A DNA stretch of 20,365 nucleotides from Priapulus caudatus. Lineage: Eukaryota > Priapulida > Priapulimorpha > Priapulimorphida > Priapulidae. Where the stretch lies: NCBI RefSeq assembly GCF_000485595.1, contig NW_014579475.1:12013-32377 (forward strand), in the 5' to 3' direction. The notes under the pieces are model-generated. The model was given only the letters and a program-made list of their open reading frames with translations. It was not told where the DNA came from and ran no database searches. The position numbers and the translations under genes were made by a program. This document shows, in pieces, positions 1 through 8,257 of the stretch (the first letter of the stretch is position 1; every line of letters begins with the position of its first letter).

Positions 1-162
1 TGTGGTCCCTACTTCATTTAGTGTCGCATCCCCTCCAATACTGCAAAGGAAAAACTGACATGAATAAAACAAATAGAACAAAAAAACTGCAAAATGTCGT
101 CAACAAAACGTGTAATTTTTTAGAAATCAACGAACAACCGTTAAATTCCCGAGGAACGCTAC

Positions 163-187
163 CACACACACACACACACATATATAT

Positions 188-231
<44 letters not shown>

Positions 232-232
232 C
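163..232. repeat. CA then TA microsatellite
   Basis: A pure CA run (163-180) passes directly into TA repeats (181-232). The short reading frame across it only reflects the repeat. The first 160 bases hold nothing I recognise. Confidence 0.9.
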
Positions 233-488
233 TACTTATAAAGTTCTGCCTTGTATTTAAACCGGTTCCGTGCTTAACGATCAATCAGTACAAGAAGTAA
301 TAAGGGCGCCATTTGCTTACGCTCCATGCCAATGCCCCTGTAGTTAGTCCGACGCCCCGCTAAGGTGGGCTGCCACCGGCCCGTTAGCCCGCGCTGCAGT
401 AGGACGGAGTGAGAGCGTAAACAAGCCGGAGTATCAACCTCAGCACTCGTACGTGTAAAAAGCGGCAAACACAAAAACTTGGATACAT
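233..488. other. Unique non-coding spacer
   Basis: This spacer lies between two satellites. The minus-strand frame over it continues into the CA tract as poly-Cys/Val and shows no domain. I see no exon with convincing splice sites. Confidence 0.4.
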
Positions 489-507
489 GCACACACTTGC
501 GCACGCA

Positions 508-570
<63 letters not shown>

Positions 571-760
571 GCACAAAGCACACAACACACACACACACAC
601 AACACGACACACACACACACACAGCACACACAACCATACACGCACGCGGCACGCACGCACACACGCCACGCCACGCAGCGCACACACACACTACACCACA
701 CACACACACACAGCACGCACACACGACACACCACACATGGCAGCATACGCACACACACAC
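489..760. repeat. CA-rich and GCAC tetranucleotide satellite
   Basis: GCAC tetranucleotides (about 501-527) are followed by a pure CA run to about 568. A degenerate CA/CG-rich tract with ACGC, ACAC and CGACAC variants continues to about 760. All frames stay open (Thr-His or Cys-Val repeats), which is a property of the dinucleotide and not coding evidence. Confidence 0.9.
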
Positions 761-781
761 ATTATATATATATATATATAT

Positions 782-812
<31 letters not shown>

Positions 813-830
813 ATTATATTATATATATAT
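761..830. repeat. TA microsatellite
   Basis: Nearly uninterrupted TA/AT repeats, ending at the left arm of the inverted repeat at 820-926. Confidence 0.9.
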
Positions 831-926
831 CAAGAGTACATAATAGAGATCGATCATACATACATAATCGATTAGACATGCATGATAGATAGTACATCTC
901 TATTATGTACTCTTGATATATATATA
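820..926. repeat. 31-bp perfect inverted repeat, 45-nt loop
   Basis: The left arm (820-850) and right arm (896-926) are perfect reverse complements over 31 bp. The unique core of each arm is CAAGAGTACATAATAGAGAT or its complement, so the pairing does not rest on TA repeats alone. The 45-nt loop (851-895) has no open frame of note. It could be a small fold-back or MITE-type element inserted in a TA tract, or a hairpin in a transcript. Confidence 0.85.
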
Positions 927-1612
927 TCGTTGGTCGAGAACCAAGCTACCGCTATATTTACTCTGCGGCTAGCAAATATTAACACAACGGGGGCTATGAG
1001 TTATGGCCCGAGCGATAAACAGATTGTGCGCGTAATCTGAAATTTTGCGCAACCCTGCTGCACAATGTCAACAACGCTCTGCGTAGCTTAAAAATGTATT
1101 TGTAGAAGGAAAAATGGTGTAGTTTCAAGAAACGACGGCCCACGCGCTACCTATGTAATTTCCGAAATCACGGATAAGGAACGATGTGCTGGATACACGC
1201 TGATCATGAGAGGTCATACTGGCGGTCTGATACGTACGCGACCCTCGGTCATGCTAGATCATCATTTTAATTATCGATTATTTATCGGGAATTTTTCCGA
1301 TGCAAAGTGGAACGTCAAAGCTTTCACGTGATATGTGAGGGGGTTTGATGTGTGTTGGAGCGAGTCGCACGTGTGCTTGCCAGTGTACGTACCCGTGGCG
1401 GTGTATGTACGCGCGTGTATGCGCCTAAAGGCCCGTCTCCACACACACGGCGCGGCACGGCACGGCACGGCAAATGCACCGTTCACCCGTTCCGGCCAAA
1501 ATTCAAATCTATAAAATATCTTATCACCTCAACGAGTTAGATGAGATCAATAGCTAATAATGTTTCATTAGCTCTTGATAGGATATAGGGTCGAATAGCG
1601 ATGCTTCCTTAC
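927..1612. other. Non-coding; downstream of the PLB1-like exon
   Basis: On the minus strand this is intron sequence after the 1613 donor. I looked for the next phospholipase B block (a Tyr-Arg-Gly / Trp-Ser-Ile-Gly-Gly type segment) and did not find it. A short CGGCA pentamer run lies at about 1450-1471. Confidence 0.45.
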
Positions 1613-1729
1613 GCTTAGAGAATCTCCCATTGCTGCTATGGCGTTGATGTCGGATGGTCGTAGTTTGTGCACGGACGTTGGCACGGTGTCCGATACATTC
1701 ACCACGCATCGAAACGGGTATCCGCGTGC
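1613..1729 (-). CDS. PLB1: Phospholipase B1-like exon with GDSL catalytic motif (partial gene)
   Basis: This internal exon is 39 codons long, phase 0 at both ends. It encodes a stretch beginning Ala-Arg-Gly-Tyr-Pro-Phe-Arg-Cys, then VPTSVHKLRPSDI and then AAMGDSLS. The block Pro-Thr-Ser-Val-His-x-Leu-Arg-Pro-x-Asp-Ile followed about ten residues later by Gly-Asp-Ser-Leu is the signature of animal phospholipase B1. The Ser of GDS(L) is the family's nucleophile in hydrolysis of phospholipid acyl esters, usually at the cell surface. The acceptor on the minus strand is a pyrimidine-rich CTCTTGCAG just before 1729. The donor is AGC|GTAAGG after 1613. A different upstream start is possible because the frame stays open to 1768. 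The neighbouring exons, which would carry the Gly, Asn and Asp-x-x-His blocks, are not seen here, so the gene is incomplete. Family assignment is from motif recall. Confidence 0.75.
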
Positions 1730-1992
1730 CTGCAAGAGTCGATCGCAAAAGTATGAAAGAAGGGCCAAGTCCTTGATGGCACTTCAGAACTAGGCATGCT
1801 ACGTCACCTGCCGGTTAAGGATACTCTCAAGGTTTTAGGCAAAATTTTACAGATTTTTCATTTTCAATTTTATTCGATGGCTATAACACTATGTGCCACC
1901 TTCGTACATGCTCATTTCTTCATATAACGGTACATGTGAACTGTTAGAGCGATTTGACTGCCCGCGTACATGTGTAGTAATTAAGCAGCGGC

Positions 1993-2011
1993 TGACGTCA
2001 TGATGACGTCA
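1993..2011. promoter_or_regulatory. Two perfect CRE palindromes
   Basis: TGACGTCA occurs at 1993-2000 and again at 2004-2011, an 11-bp period and so close to one helical turn. This is the consensus CREB/ATF site. Single TGACGTCA copies also occur at 3672-3679 and near 12032, 13312 and 15460. The pair lies about 260 bp upstream, in minus-strand terms, of the PLB1-like exon, within intron or intergenic DNA. Function is inferred from the motif only. Confidence 0.45.
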
Positions 2012-2192
2012 GAGACATGATACAACCACGATATTCACTAGTAATAAATAAGCCAGTATCATTCAGCGTCAACTCTGCTACAGCTGTCATTACATGTATT
2101 CATGTACATTCATGTACATCTGGCTGCTAGTGATCCAACAAGTATCCCACGCCCAAAATAGTTCTAACACCTCGCAACACACCTTACTGTAT

Positions 2193-2221
2193 AGATACAA
2201 TAATGTAACCCAAACACAGGG
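2193..2221 (+). repeat. Single copy of the palindrome-arm sequence
   Basis: It begins TAGATACAATAATGTAACCC and continues as AAACACAGG. It matches the first 29 bases of the arm of the perfect palindrome at 3139-3215 with one mismatch. This shows that the arm is a dispersed repeat. Confidence 0.8.
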
Positions 2222-2935
2222 TTACCCACACAGGCGGTCACTCATTGTGAAAAATAGAAAAACCCTGATTTCTCCGTTTCGATTTCTGACATAGTAGCCG
2301 ATGTATAAATGGATATTCCTCTGTGATTACAACTCGGATTAATTTAATTTTACACTCGTTTTAATGGTAACATATTGTGGTAAAGAAGAGCGTCAGGGAT
2401 TGTTATTAAGTGCCGAATTTTATTAGTTATGCCTCTTTATTCGCTAAAACTTTCAATTCTAACACACAACTTGATTTTTAAGCAGTTTTTTCCAGTTTTC
2501 TCGGTAAATATGAAAATTAAAAAAAAATCCTGACGCACTATTTTGGTCAATATTGTGCTTAACATGTGGCAAAAATGTTGTATCCTCACTCTTTCTGGTA
2601 GTTGAGAAATATCCAAAATACCATTTTTACATAAAAATTCAAAATTTGTGTGGTAACTGTGGGAAATTTCATGAATTTTTTTGGCTTGAGCATAGAGATA
2701 AATCTCCTCTATAAATAAAACAAGTGATTGATTCGATTCATTCGCCAATAAACGTTTAATCTTCATTAGAGCAATACCCGTGCAAAAGGTGGAGAGTATC
2801 CTTAAACCGAAGGTTGCCACAAGTTACCAGCTCGCTTCTCACTATATGAAACAGTCGTAGAGCCTGGTCGGGCTAGACTGAGTGTCGCTAGTCGTTTTTA
2901 CACAGGAAAATGTGTTGGACAAGTCTAAAAGCACT

Positions 2936-3107
2936 AGAGCTTGTTGTCCGAAACAAAATTACTTTTAACATGAACGTTAGACTGGACCGCTATACACTTG
3001 CCTATTAAAAACTCGTAAATCTACAATGTTTCTGTTAACAGTCTAAAAGAAAAGGTTAGTGCTAAGATTAAACGTTTAGACTAGTTTTGTTTCTGACATC
3101 GGGTACC
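2936..3107 (-). mobile_element. MITE-like element, copy A (inverted relative to copy B)
   Basis: About 170 bp with imperfect terminal inverted repeats. The left end reads TTGTTGTCCGAAACAAAATT. The right end read on the other strand is GATGTCAGAAACAAAACTAG. Its reverse complement aligns along its length with 14821-15025. Shared internal blocks include ACGAGTTT, GTGTATAG, GGTCC and CATGTTAA. No coding capacity, so it would need a transposase supplied elsewhere. Target-site duplications are not clear. Confidence 0.7.
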
Positions 3108-3138
3108 GCGCTTGCTGTGAGAGAGTGCGCCCTGCTTG

Positions 3139-3215
3139 TAGATACAATAATGTAACCCAAACCCAGGAGGATAGGGGCCCTATCCTCCTGGGTTTGGGTT
3201 ACATTATTGTATCTA
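3139..3215. repeat. Perfect 38-bp palindrome with a 1-nt centre
   Basis: Arms 3139-3176 and 3178-3215 are exact reverse complements around G3177. The inner part is GGAGGATAGGG / CCCTATCCTCC and the outer part is the repeat also present once at 2193-2221. The near-zero spacer and zero mismatches make it a very stable cruciform or hairpin. Confidence 0.9.
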
Positions 3216-3546
3216 GCCCTGGTTGGTGCAAATTGGTTTGAATAAATCAAATGTTAATTGGACTAGTAGTTTTCGGAGTGGTGCGCTTCATTATAACAGA
3301 CGCGTACGCGCATTTCTGTGTCAACCTTCACATCGCTTTCGCCAAATAATATAGGAATAACTCACTCAATGTAATATAAAACCTATATAACTCTACAATT
3401 ACCTCCGCTGAGAAAATTGCGCATGCAACCGGTATAACAACGCAAAACCCTCATAATACAAATAGATTTTACTAAATTATTTATATTCTAATCTGTTTAT
3501 ATTTCTCCGACACGAAAACCAGTCGATCGAACAACACAAGCGTCAC
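3216..3546. other. Non-coding, A+T-rich
   Basis: I see no exon, RNA gene or repeat of note before the candidate exon at 3547. Confidence 0.4.
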
Positions 3547-3683
3547 CTGTGATCGAGGACTGTCGTGTATCTGCGTTAGCTCTCTCAGCGTGAGAGACTG
3601 GAACAGTTCGTAGAGTCTAGGGTCATGCTTGACCTCCTCCAGCAACCATTCTCTGTGCTCATCGTCATCGGTGACGTCACACG
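3547..3683 (-). CDS. Candidate internal exon, family not recognised
   Basis: On the minus strand a TTTCTGCGCAG acceptor is followed by 137 nt and then a CACAG|GTGACG donor. The frame encodes about 45 residues starting Cys-Asp-Val-Thr-Asp-Asp-Asp-Glu-His, then EWLLEEVKHDPRLYELFQSL, LRELTQIHDS and PRSQ. The charged, leucine-spaced pattern looks like amphipathic helices and is unlike the satellite-derived frames nearby. Codon composition is more balanced than in the A+T-rich flanks. I do not recognise the family and do not assign a function. It could belong to the same transcription unit as the PLB1-like exon 1.8 kb downstream on the same strand, or to another gene. Confidence 0.35.
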
Positions 3684-4612
3684 CTGCGCAGAAACCATGG
3701 ATTTTCACGTCTTTTTACGTTTTTTGGCAGACAGCGGTAATAACTTCCAAGCAATTACATTTTCTGATGTACGACAGTACGACTCATCGCATCCTGTACG
3801 ATTTATATGTTTTTGATTTTATATGTTACCCCCAATTCAGCGTTGTCTAATATGTGAAAAACTATTTAAAGATTTTATAGTTGCGAACATCTAACAATGT
3901 TGAGTGTTAGCTTATATTATATATATATATATAAGTTACCAATTTACCATAAATAGAAATATCTATACTTGAAGTCTGATACTAAATAATGCGCATGTAG
4001 GCCCCTACATATGTGCATGTATGTAACATGATCTATAAAAATTAAAATTAAATTAAAATATTTATATTATAATATTTATACTAAATATTATAATTATAAA
4101 TATTATATAATGCCAATGTTGATTGGTATTGCGATTGGTAACAAGTATAATATTGATAACTGATACAACGTTTAATTTACGCATGATTAAAATCATTGGG
4201 TCGTCATTGTTTGAGCATTCTATGTATCATGTATTGAATTTACGTTAATATTTCACACCTGCAATACAGATTCGCGCACACTGCTTACCGGCATTTCGTA
4301 CGTAGAAACAGGCGACTGCGAGTAAAATAACAGCAGTCTTCATCCTATGTTATACAGATGTCCGAGTCGGCATAAAAGATTCACATTCACAGGCGATCTA
4401 GTTCCTTGCCTTTTCTTCTAGCAGTACTTGTAGTATTATGTGCGAGTAGTTGACGCTATTTGTGGCGTTTGGCGTTTGCCTAGGCGTGTGCAGCATGGGT
4501 GAAAGCCAACTCGAAATGAACCGATTACACGGAAAGTTGCTACTATAACATCCGATGATGTTATCAGGTCACCTGCACTTGGTGTTTATAGTAAAAGTGA
4601 ATAGATGGGTTT
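3684..4612. other. Non-coding, with an AT-rich palindrome
   Basis: A short TA run lies at about 3916-3933. At about 4057-4107 an AT-only segment (AATATTTATATTATAATATT and its near reverse complement) forms an imperfect hairpin of about 20 bp. I see no coding signal. Confidence 0.5.
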
Positions 4613-4618
4613 GTGTGC

Positions 4619-4770
<152 letters not shown>

Positions 4771-5255
4771 GGGGGACGAAAGAGACTTGTACGAGGTACC
4801 TCCTTTTGTGTGTTTTATGCTTCGCTAGCGTCGATGAAATCCGATAGGGTAAGCCAAGGATTAAACGCAAATAATATTCCACTTACGAGAACATCTCACT
4901 GCCTGCACTTGACGTTTCCTGACATAATAAATTTTCATGCCAACCCAATGTTTACTCGTGTAAAAGTCTACTTGAATCCGATAACTGCCACCGCAGCCAC
5001 GGTGTTATGTGTGTTTCTAGGAGCGCGCGTAGCTAGACAAACTCTACTCGATAAACTCTGTTTGATGTCGATTTATTCTGAGATTCGATGATAGCGCCAC
5101 GTCAAGCGGTGCGACGCCCTTCAATTCAAGCTTATGATTTATACCGCCACCTACTCGCGCCGGCGAAGGATCAATCAATGATAGCATTGATAGATTGGTA
5201 CTCGTGAACTCCCGCGAAGGGCGTCTGCCAACGTCGCAACGTGCACGCAAATATC
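4771..5255. other. Unique spacer, no gene seen
   Basis: The plus frame running out of the GT tract to 5091 has no recognisable domain. The minus frame at 5044-5250 is equally featureless. Confidence 0.4.
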
Positions 5256-5269
5256 GCGCCCTCTAGCGG
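5256..5269 (-). promoter_or_regulatory. CTCF-like motif
   Basis: On the minus strand the sequence is CCGCTAGAGGGCGC, 13 of 14 positions of the bilaterian CTCF core CCASYAGRKGGCRS. It lies about 45 bp from the start of the 16-bp minisatellite. Binding is inferred from the motif alone. Confidence 0.4.
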
Positions 5270-5313
5270 CGCAAATAATATAATATTTGGCTGTACAGAA
5301 GCGCTAAGAAACT

Positions 5314-5592
5314 GCCGTATGTCGTGATATGCCGTGAGACGTGTATGCCGTGAGCCGTGTATGCCGTGAGCCGTGTATACCACGAGCCGTGTATGCCGTG
5401 AGCCGTGTATGCCGTGAGCCGTGTATGCCGTATGTCGTGATATGCCGTGAGCCGTGAGCCGTGAGCCGTGAGCCGTGTATGCCGTATGTCGTGATATGCC
5501 GTGACCCGTGTATGCCGTGAGCCGTGTATGCCGTATGTCGTGATATGCCGTGAGCCGTGTATGCCGTGGGCCGTGTATGCCGTGAGCCATGT
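5314..5592. repeat. Minisatellite, 16-bp unit
   Basis: The main unit is GTGTATGCCGTGAGCC. It is interspersed with a 17-bp variant containing GCCGTATGTCGTGATAT in a higher-order pattern. The 16-bp unit is not a multiple of three, so all three minus frames read the same His-Gly-Ser-Arg/Thr-Ala-Tyr peptide and stay open for 130-185 codons. That is an artefact and not a gene. Confidence 0.95.
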
Positions 5593-5926
5593 AGTGCGTT
5601 TATAGCTGGTGAAAGTATCAGCGATTGAATAAGAAACCCAAACTGCATGCAGCAGTACACACAACTCAGTAATTGAGCCAAACTGCATGCAGCGCCCCCT
5701 TCCCACACTCAGGATATACCACTGCCACAATGCTAGCACTATTTTTAAAGTGGGCGGAGCTCCGGGGAAATCCAACAAATGGCAATCCAACGGCCGCGAA
5801 GTTGCCGCCGAACAAAACATTAGAAATTTCTATGATTTGCATGTTTGTTGGTGGACAAATTTAGATGTTTTAAGCTGAATACGCAAAAATGTATCAAAGA
5901 CAATTAATGTTCGAGAATTAGGTATA
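5593..5926. other. Spacer with duplicated CTGCATGCAG
   Basis: The 10-bp palindrome CTGCATGCAG occurs at 5643-5652 and 5683-5692, each preceded by CCAAA or CAAA. I see no coding exon before the gap. Confidence 0.5.
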
Positions 5927-5936
5927 NNNNNNNNNN
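5927..5936. other. Assembly gap (10 N)
   Basis: Ten N mark a gap of arbitrary size. The sequence just to the right is the noisier copy of the duplicated block. Confidence 0.99.
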
Positions 5937-6333
5937 GGTCCGAATTCGGCACTAGAGTGCAATTAATTAGCATTGTGCACGCAAGTTGGATGCCTCGTGG
6001 ACGAGTGGAGAAGCATTAGAAGTAAAATTATTTGTTGTTTGTATTCGTGAGATTCCGTCAGGTGGCGTAGTCAGAGCGACCGGTTCGTGTTTTTGTGTAT
6101 GGAAGATGGGTCAGACAAACTTGGCAGAAATTCGCATGGCATGAGCTGGCAAAAGTTTCGAGCGGGGGAGCGATAGAGCATGGAATCTGTAGTTATTTAA
6201 CATGATAAAGTGTATGTTGTGTACAGCGAAGTAACAGTGTGAGTATTTTTAATAATATCTTGGTTCGATGCTTATTCAGGCCTGCAGCCTATGGACGGCC
6301 TCTACTGTTGATCAACACCTTAAAGCCACATGT
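5937..6333 (+). repeat. Direct repeat block, copy 1
   Basis: It aligns end to end with 6950-7334, from CGGCACTAGAG to GTTGATCAACACCTT. Differences are mostly one- to three-base insertions or deletions in short homopolymers, with few substitutions. No coding frame. It abuts the gap. Confidence 0.85.
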
Positions 6334-6949
6334 TAAAGAGTGCGCTTTTTGCCAAGGAAGTCGAATAATTGAGTTTTATGGTAATGAAAATCTGTTATGA
6401 TTGCTAGTGCTCTAGCATGTTTTTAGTCACATGCATGCTCAATAACATTATACTATGTTTTATGTAAACATGTAGCATATCGCATTCGTACATGATTTGC
6501 ATGTATTTTACATAAAATACACTAATTGTTTGACAAGGGCACATGTGGTGTCAAGAAATAGATAATGTATCTTCGTTTTACTGCTATTGGTGGCAATACT
6601 ACACTAACAGTGTAAAAATATCTTAACTTTAATCCTTTGCATTTTGACCCTAGAACCCTCGTTCTAACACTACGCAGTGGGAGACCGGCATGAACGAAAC
6701 ATTGATTTCTGGGTGTTTTGGGGCGTCTTTCCGAGAGCGATATCTCAGCTCGTGGAGTATAGCACCTTTGAAAAGGTTCGAGTGACGCGTGAGAGGGAAA
6801 GGTCGAAATCATGGGGTCATGAGCAGAAAATTTCAGTCGATAGACGTCTCTCTTCTGCTCCTTTAAGGAGGCGTATAACAGTAAGCCTCCGAGATTGTTC
6901 ACCGTTGCACTACTTCGTCTCTAGAAAAGGCCTTTTTGGCATTTTTTCG
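6334..6949. other. Spacer between the direct-repeat copies
   Basis: The spacer is about 615 bp. At 6741-6785 a TATCTCAGCTCGTGGA stretch and GGTTCGAGTGA, 34 bp apart, resemble weak pol III A and B boxes, so a decayed tRNA-derived SINE is possible. No intact tRNA fold could be drawn. The open frames on both strands show no known domain. Confidence 0.3.
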
Positions 6950-7334
6950 CGCACCGAAATCGGCACTAGAGTGGCAATAATTAGGCATTGGGCACGGCAA
7001 GTTGGATGCTCGTGACGTGGAGAAAGCATTTAGAAGTAAAATTATTTTTGGTTTTGTATTCGTGAGATCGATCAGGTGGCGTAGTCAGGTGAGCGACCGT
7101 TCGTGTTTTTGTGTGTAATGAAATGTGTCCAGACAACTTTGCCAGAAATCGCATCATAGAGCTGGCAAAAGTTTCGAGCGGAGCATAGAGCATATGCTGT
7201 AGTTATTTAACTATAATAAAGTGTATGTTGTGTAAGCGAAGTAACAGTGTGAGTATTTTAATTAATTCTGTTCGATGCTTATTCAGCGCCTCAGTCTATG
7301 GACGGCCTGCTACATGTTGATCAACACCTTGAAG
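6950..7334 (+). repeat. Direct repeat block, copy 2
   Basis: This is the partner of 5937-6333. It contains AATAAA at 7215-7220 followed by a GT-rich stretch, and a TTATTTAAC TATA-like string just before. Those features could occur in an LTR. However, I see no TG...CA ends, no primer-binding site after the block and no retroviral-type coding sequence, so LTR identity is only a possibility. Confidence 0.8.
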
Positions 7335-7438
7335 GCGAACATACCGCCTGTATGCATACAGGTTATGGCAGTGTAGATTTGAGCTAGAGCGAGAGCGCCA
7401 TCTGTGTGAGTTTGAGGCTGCAAATCTACCACTTGCCA
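7316..7438. repeat. Cluster of palindromes and a 73-bp inverted-repeat element
   Basis: Three elements follow each other: TGTTGATCAACA (7316-7327), CCTGTATGCATACAGG (7347-7362), and a 73-bp element (7366-7438). The last is bounded by TGGCAGTGTAGATTTG and its near complement CAAATCTACCACTTGCCA. The core of the last element is the GAGCGAGAGCGCCATCTGTG sequence repeated at 9145-9281. Confidence 0.75.
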
Positions 7439-8054
7439 CACAGTGATTTCGGTTACAATTTTCATACGGCTTTTAACTTAGCAAGTTTTTTACAGGGCAG
7501 CCAACGTTTACGCGTATCGCTAATGTAATACGTGTGTGTATATAAAAGTTTGGCATAAGATATTAAAAGAATTCCGAGCCATTATTTGTATGAAATTTGA
7601 TAAAATAGTGATAGCGAATAGTAGCGCCCCATTTACTAAACTGCTTCAATCATCGTACGCTTGTTTAACTAAACTACAGTTCACGTATTTATCCATGAAT
7701 TTTTTGGATGCTTGTCCAATGATACCTAATCCGAACATTGTCTTTGATATCGCAGTTTTTGCATATATGCCGGCTATGGCATGTTGATTACCACTACCAC
7801 TATCAGGCACTGATTATTAGTAATATCATATATTCATATACAAAAAGGTGGCAACAAATATCTTTATGATACATTTTACGGTAGCCATTAGTTGCACTCA
7901 TCCTCCTCAACCTGATATATATGAGCCTGAGGCATCCTAGGTAATTTTGCCCACCATCTACCTTTATGTTATAATTTAAGGTTCTGTTTATTTTTTTTTA
8001 ACTGCTCTAGCTGACACAATGGCATGGATGATAATGCATGTGTTCTATTTCAAG
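7439..8054. other. Presumed THAP-gene intron or 5' region
   Basis: I searched for the missing first THAP exon (Cys-x2-4-Cys followed by His-Arg) and did not find it. The 83-codon plus frame 7536-7787 has no zinc-finger residues in the right order and no similarity I recognise. Confidence 0.4.
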
Positions 8055-8257
8055 GTTCCCAAATAAGGAAAAGAAAGCTCATATTCACAGAGAATGGGTG
8101 AGGGCCTGCCGCAGGGAAGTTGTCCAACCAGGGGATCGATCTCTTGTGTGCAGTGAACATTTCCTGGAATCGGACCTGGACAAGATCGACCGGACAGACC
8201 ACCCGTCTAAGAGAAAATGCTATCCCTTCAGTGTTTGACTTGCCAGAGCATCTCATT
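8055..8257 (+). pseudogene. THAP-type zinc-finger exon with a one-base frameshift
   Basis: The acceptor TTCTATTTCAAG precedes 8055, and the exon opens with the last base of an Arg codon, then Phe-Pro. That fits the usual HR|FP exon border of THAP genes. The first frame reads FPNKEKKAHIHREWVRACRR and then SLVCSEHF. It therefore has the invariant Trp and the C-x2-H half of the C2CH zinc site. That frame hits TGA at 8236-8238. The next frame, entered at 8183, reads TGQTTRLRENAIPSVFDLPEHL to the donor ATT|GTAAGA and contains the AVPxIF-type box that closes a THAP domain. One extra A at 8182/8183 explains both. THAP proteins bind DNA through this domain and are related to P-element transposase. 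The first two zinc Cys would lie on an upstream exon that is not seen. It may be a pseudogene or an assembly indel in an intact gene. Confidence 0.8.

Larger units (their letters stand above)
1730..2935. other. Non-coding region with a 127-codon unassigned frame
   Basis: Apart from the CRE pair at 1993-2011 and the repeat half-copy at 2193-2221, I see no supported gene. The minus-strand frame 2437-2820 (127 codons, AT-rich, Met start) has no motif I recognise and no splice or promoter support. It may be chance or an old mobile-element remnant. Confidence 0.35.

Noticed and set aside
274-892. Several overlapping 100-137-codon frames on both strands
   Set aside because: These are translations of CA and GCAC satellites (Thr-His and Cys-Val repeats).
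2437-2820. 127-codon minus-strand frame
   Set aside because: A+T-rich, with no recognisable motif and no splice or regulatory support. Kept only as a note in the interval description.
5171-5820. Overlapping minus-strand frames of 134-185 codons with His-Gly-Ser-Arg repeats
   Set aside because: A 16-bp unit reads as the same peptide in all three frames; this is minisatellite translation.
5939-5955. GAATTCGGCAC resembles a cDNA-cloning adaptor end
   Set aside because: The second copy of the block has the same sequence with GAAATCGGCAC and continues identically, so it is genomic and the EcoRI site is probably a base error.
6741-6785. tRNA suggested by CTCAGCTCGTGG and GGTTCGAGTGA
   Set aside because: The box spacing (34 bp) is too short for a full tRNA and no cloverleaf can be drawn.
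6950-7334. Block copy 2 as a retrotransposon LTR
   Set aside because: No TG/CA termini, no primer-binding site directly after the block, no polypurine tract and no gag/pol-like sequence between the copies. Left open only as an alternative to misassembly.
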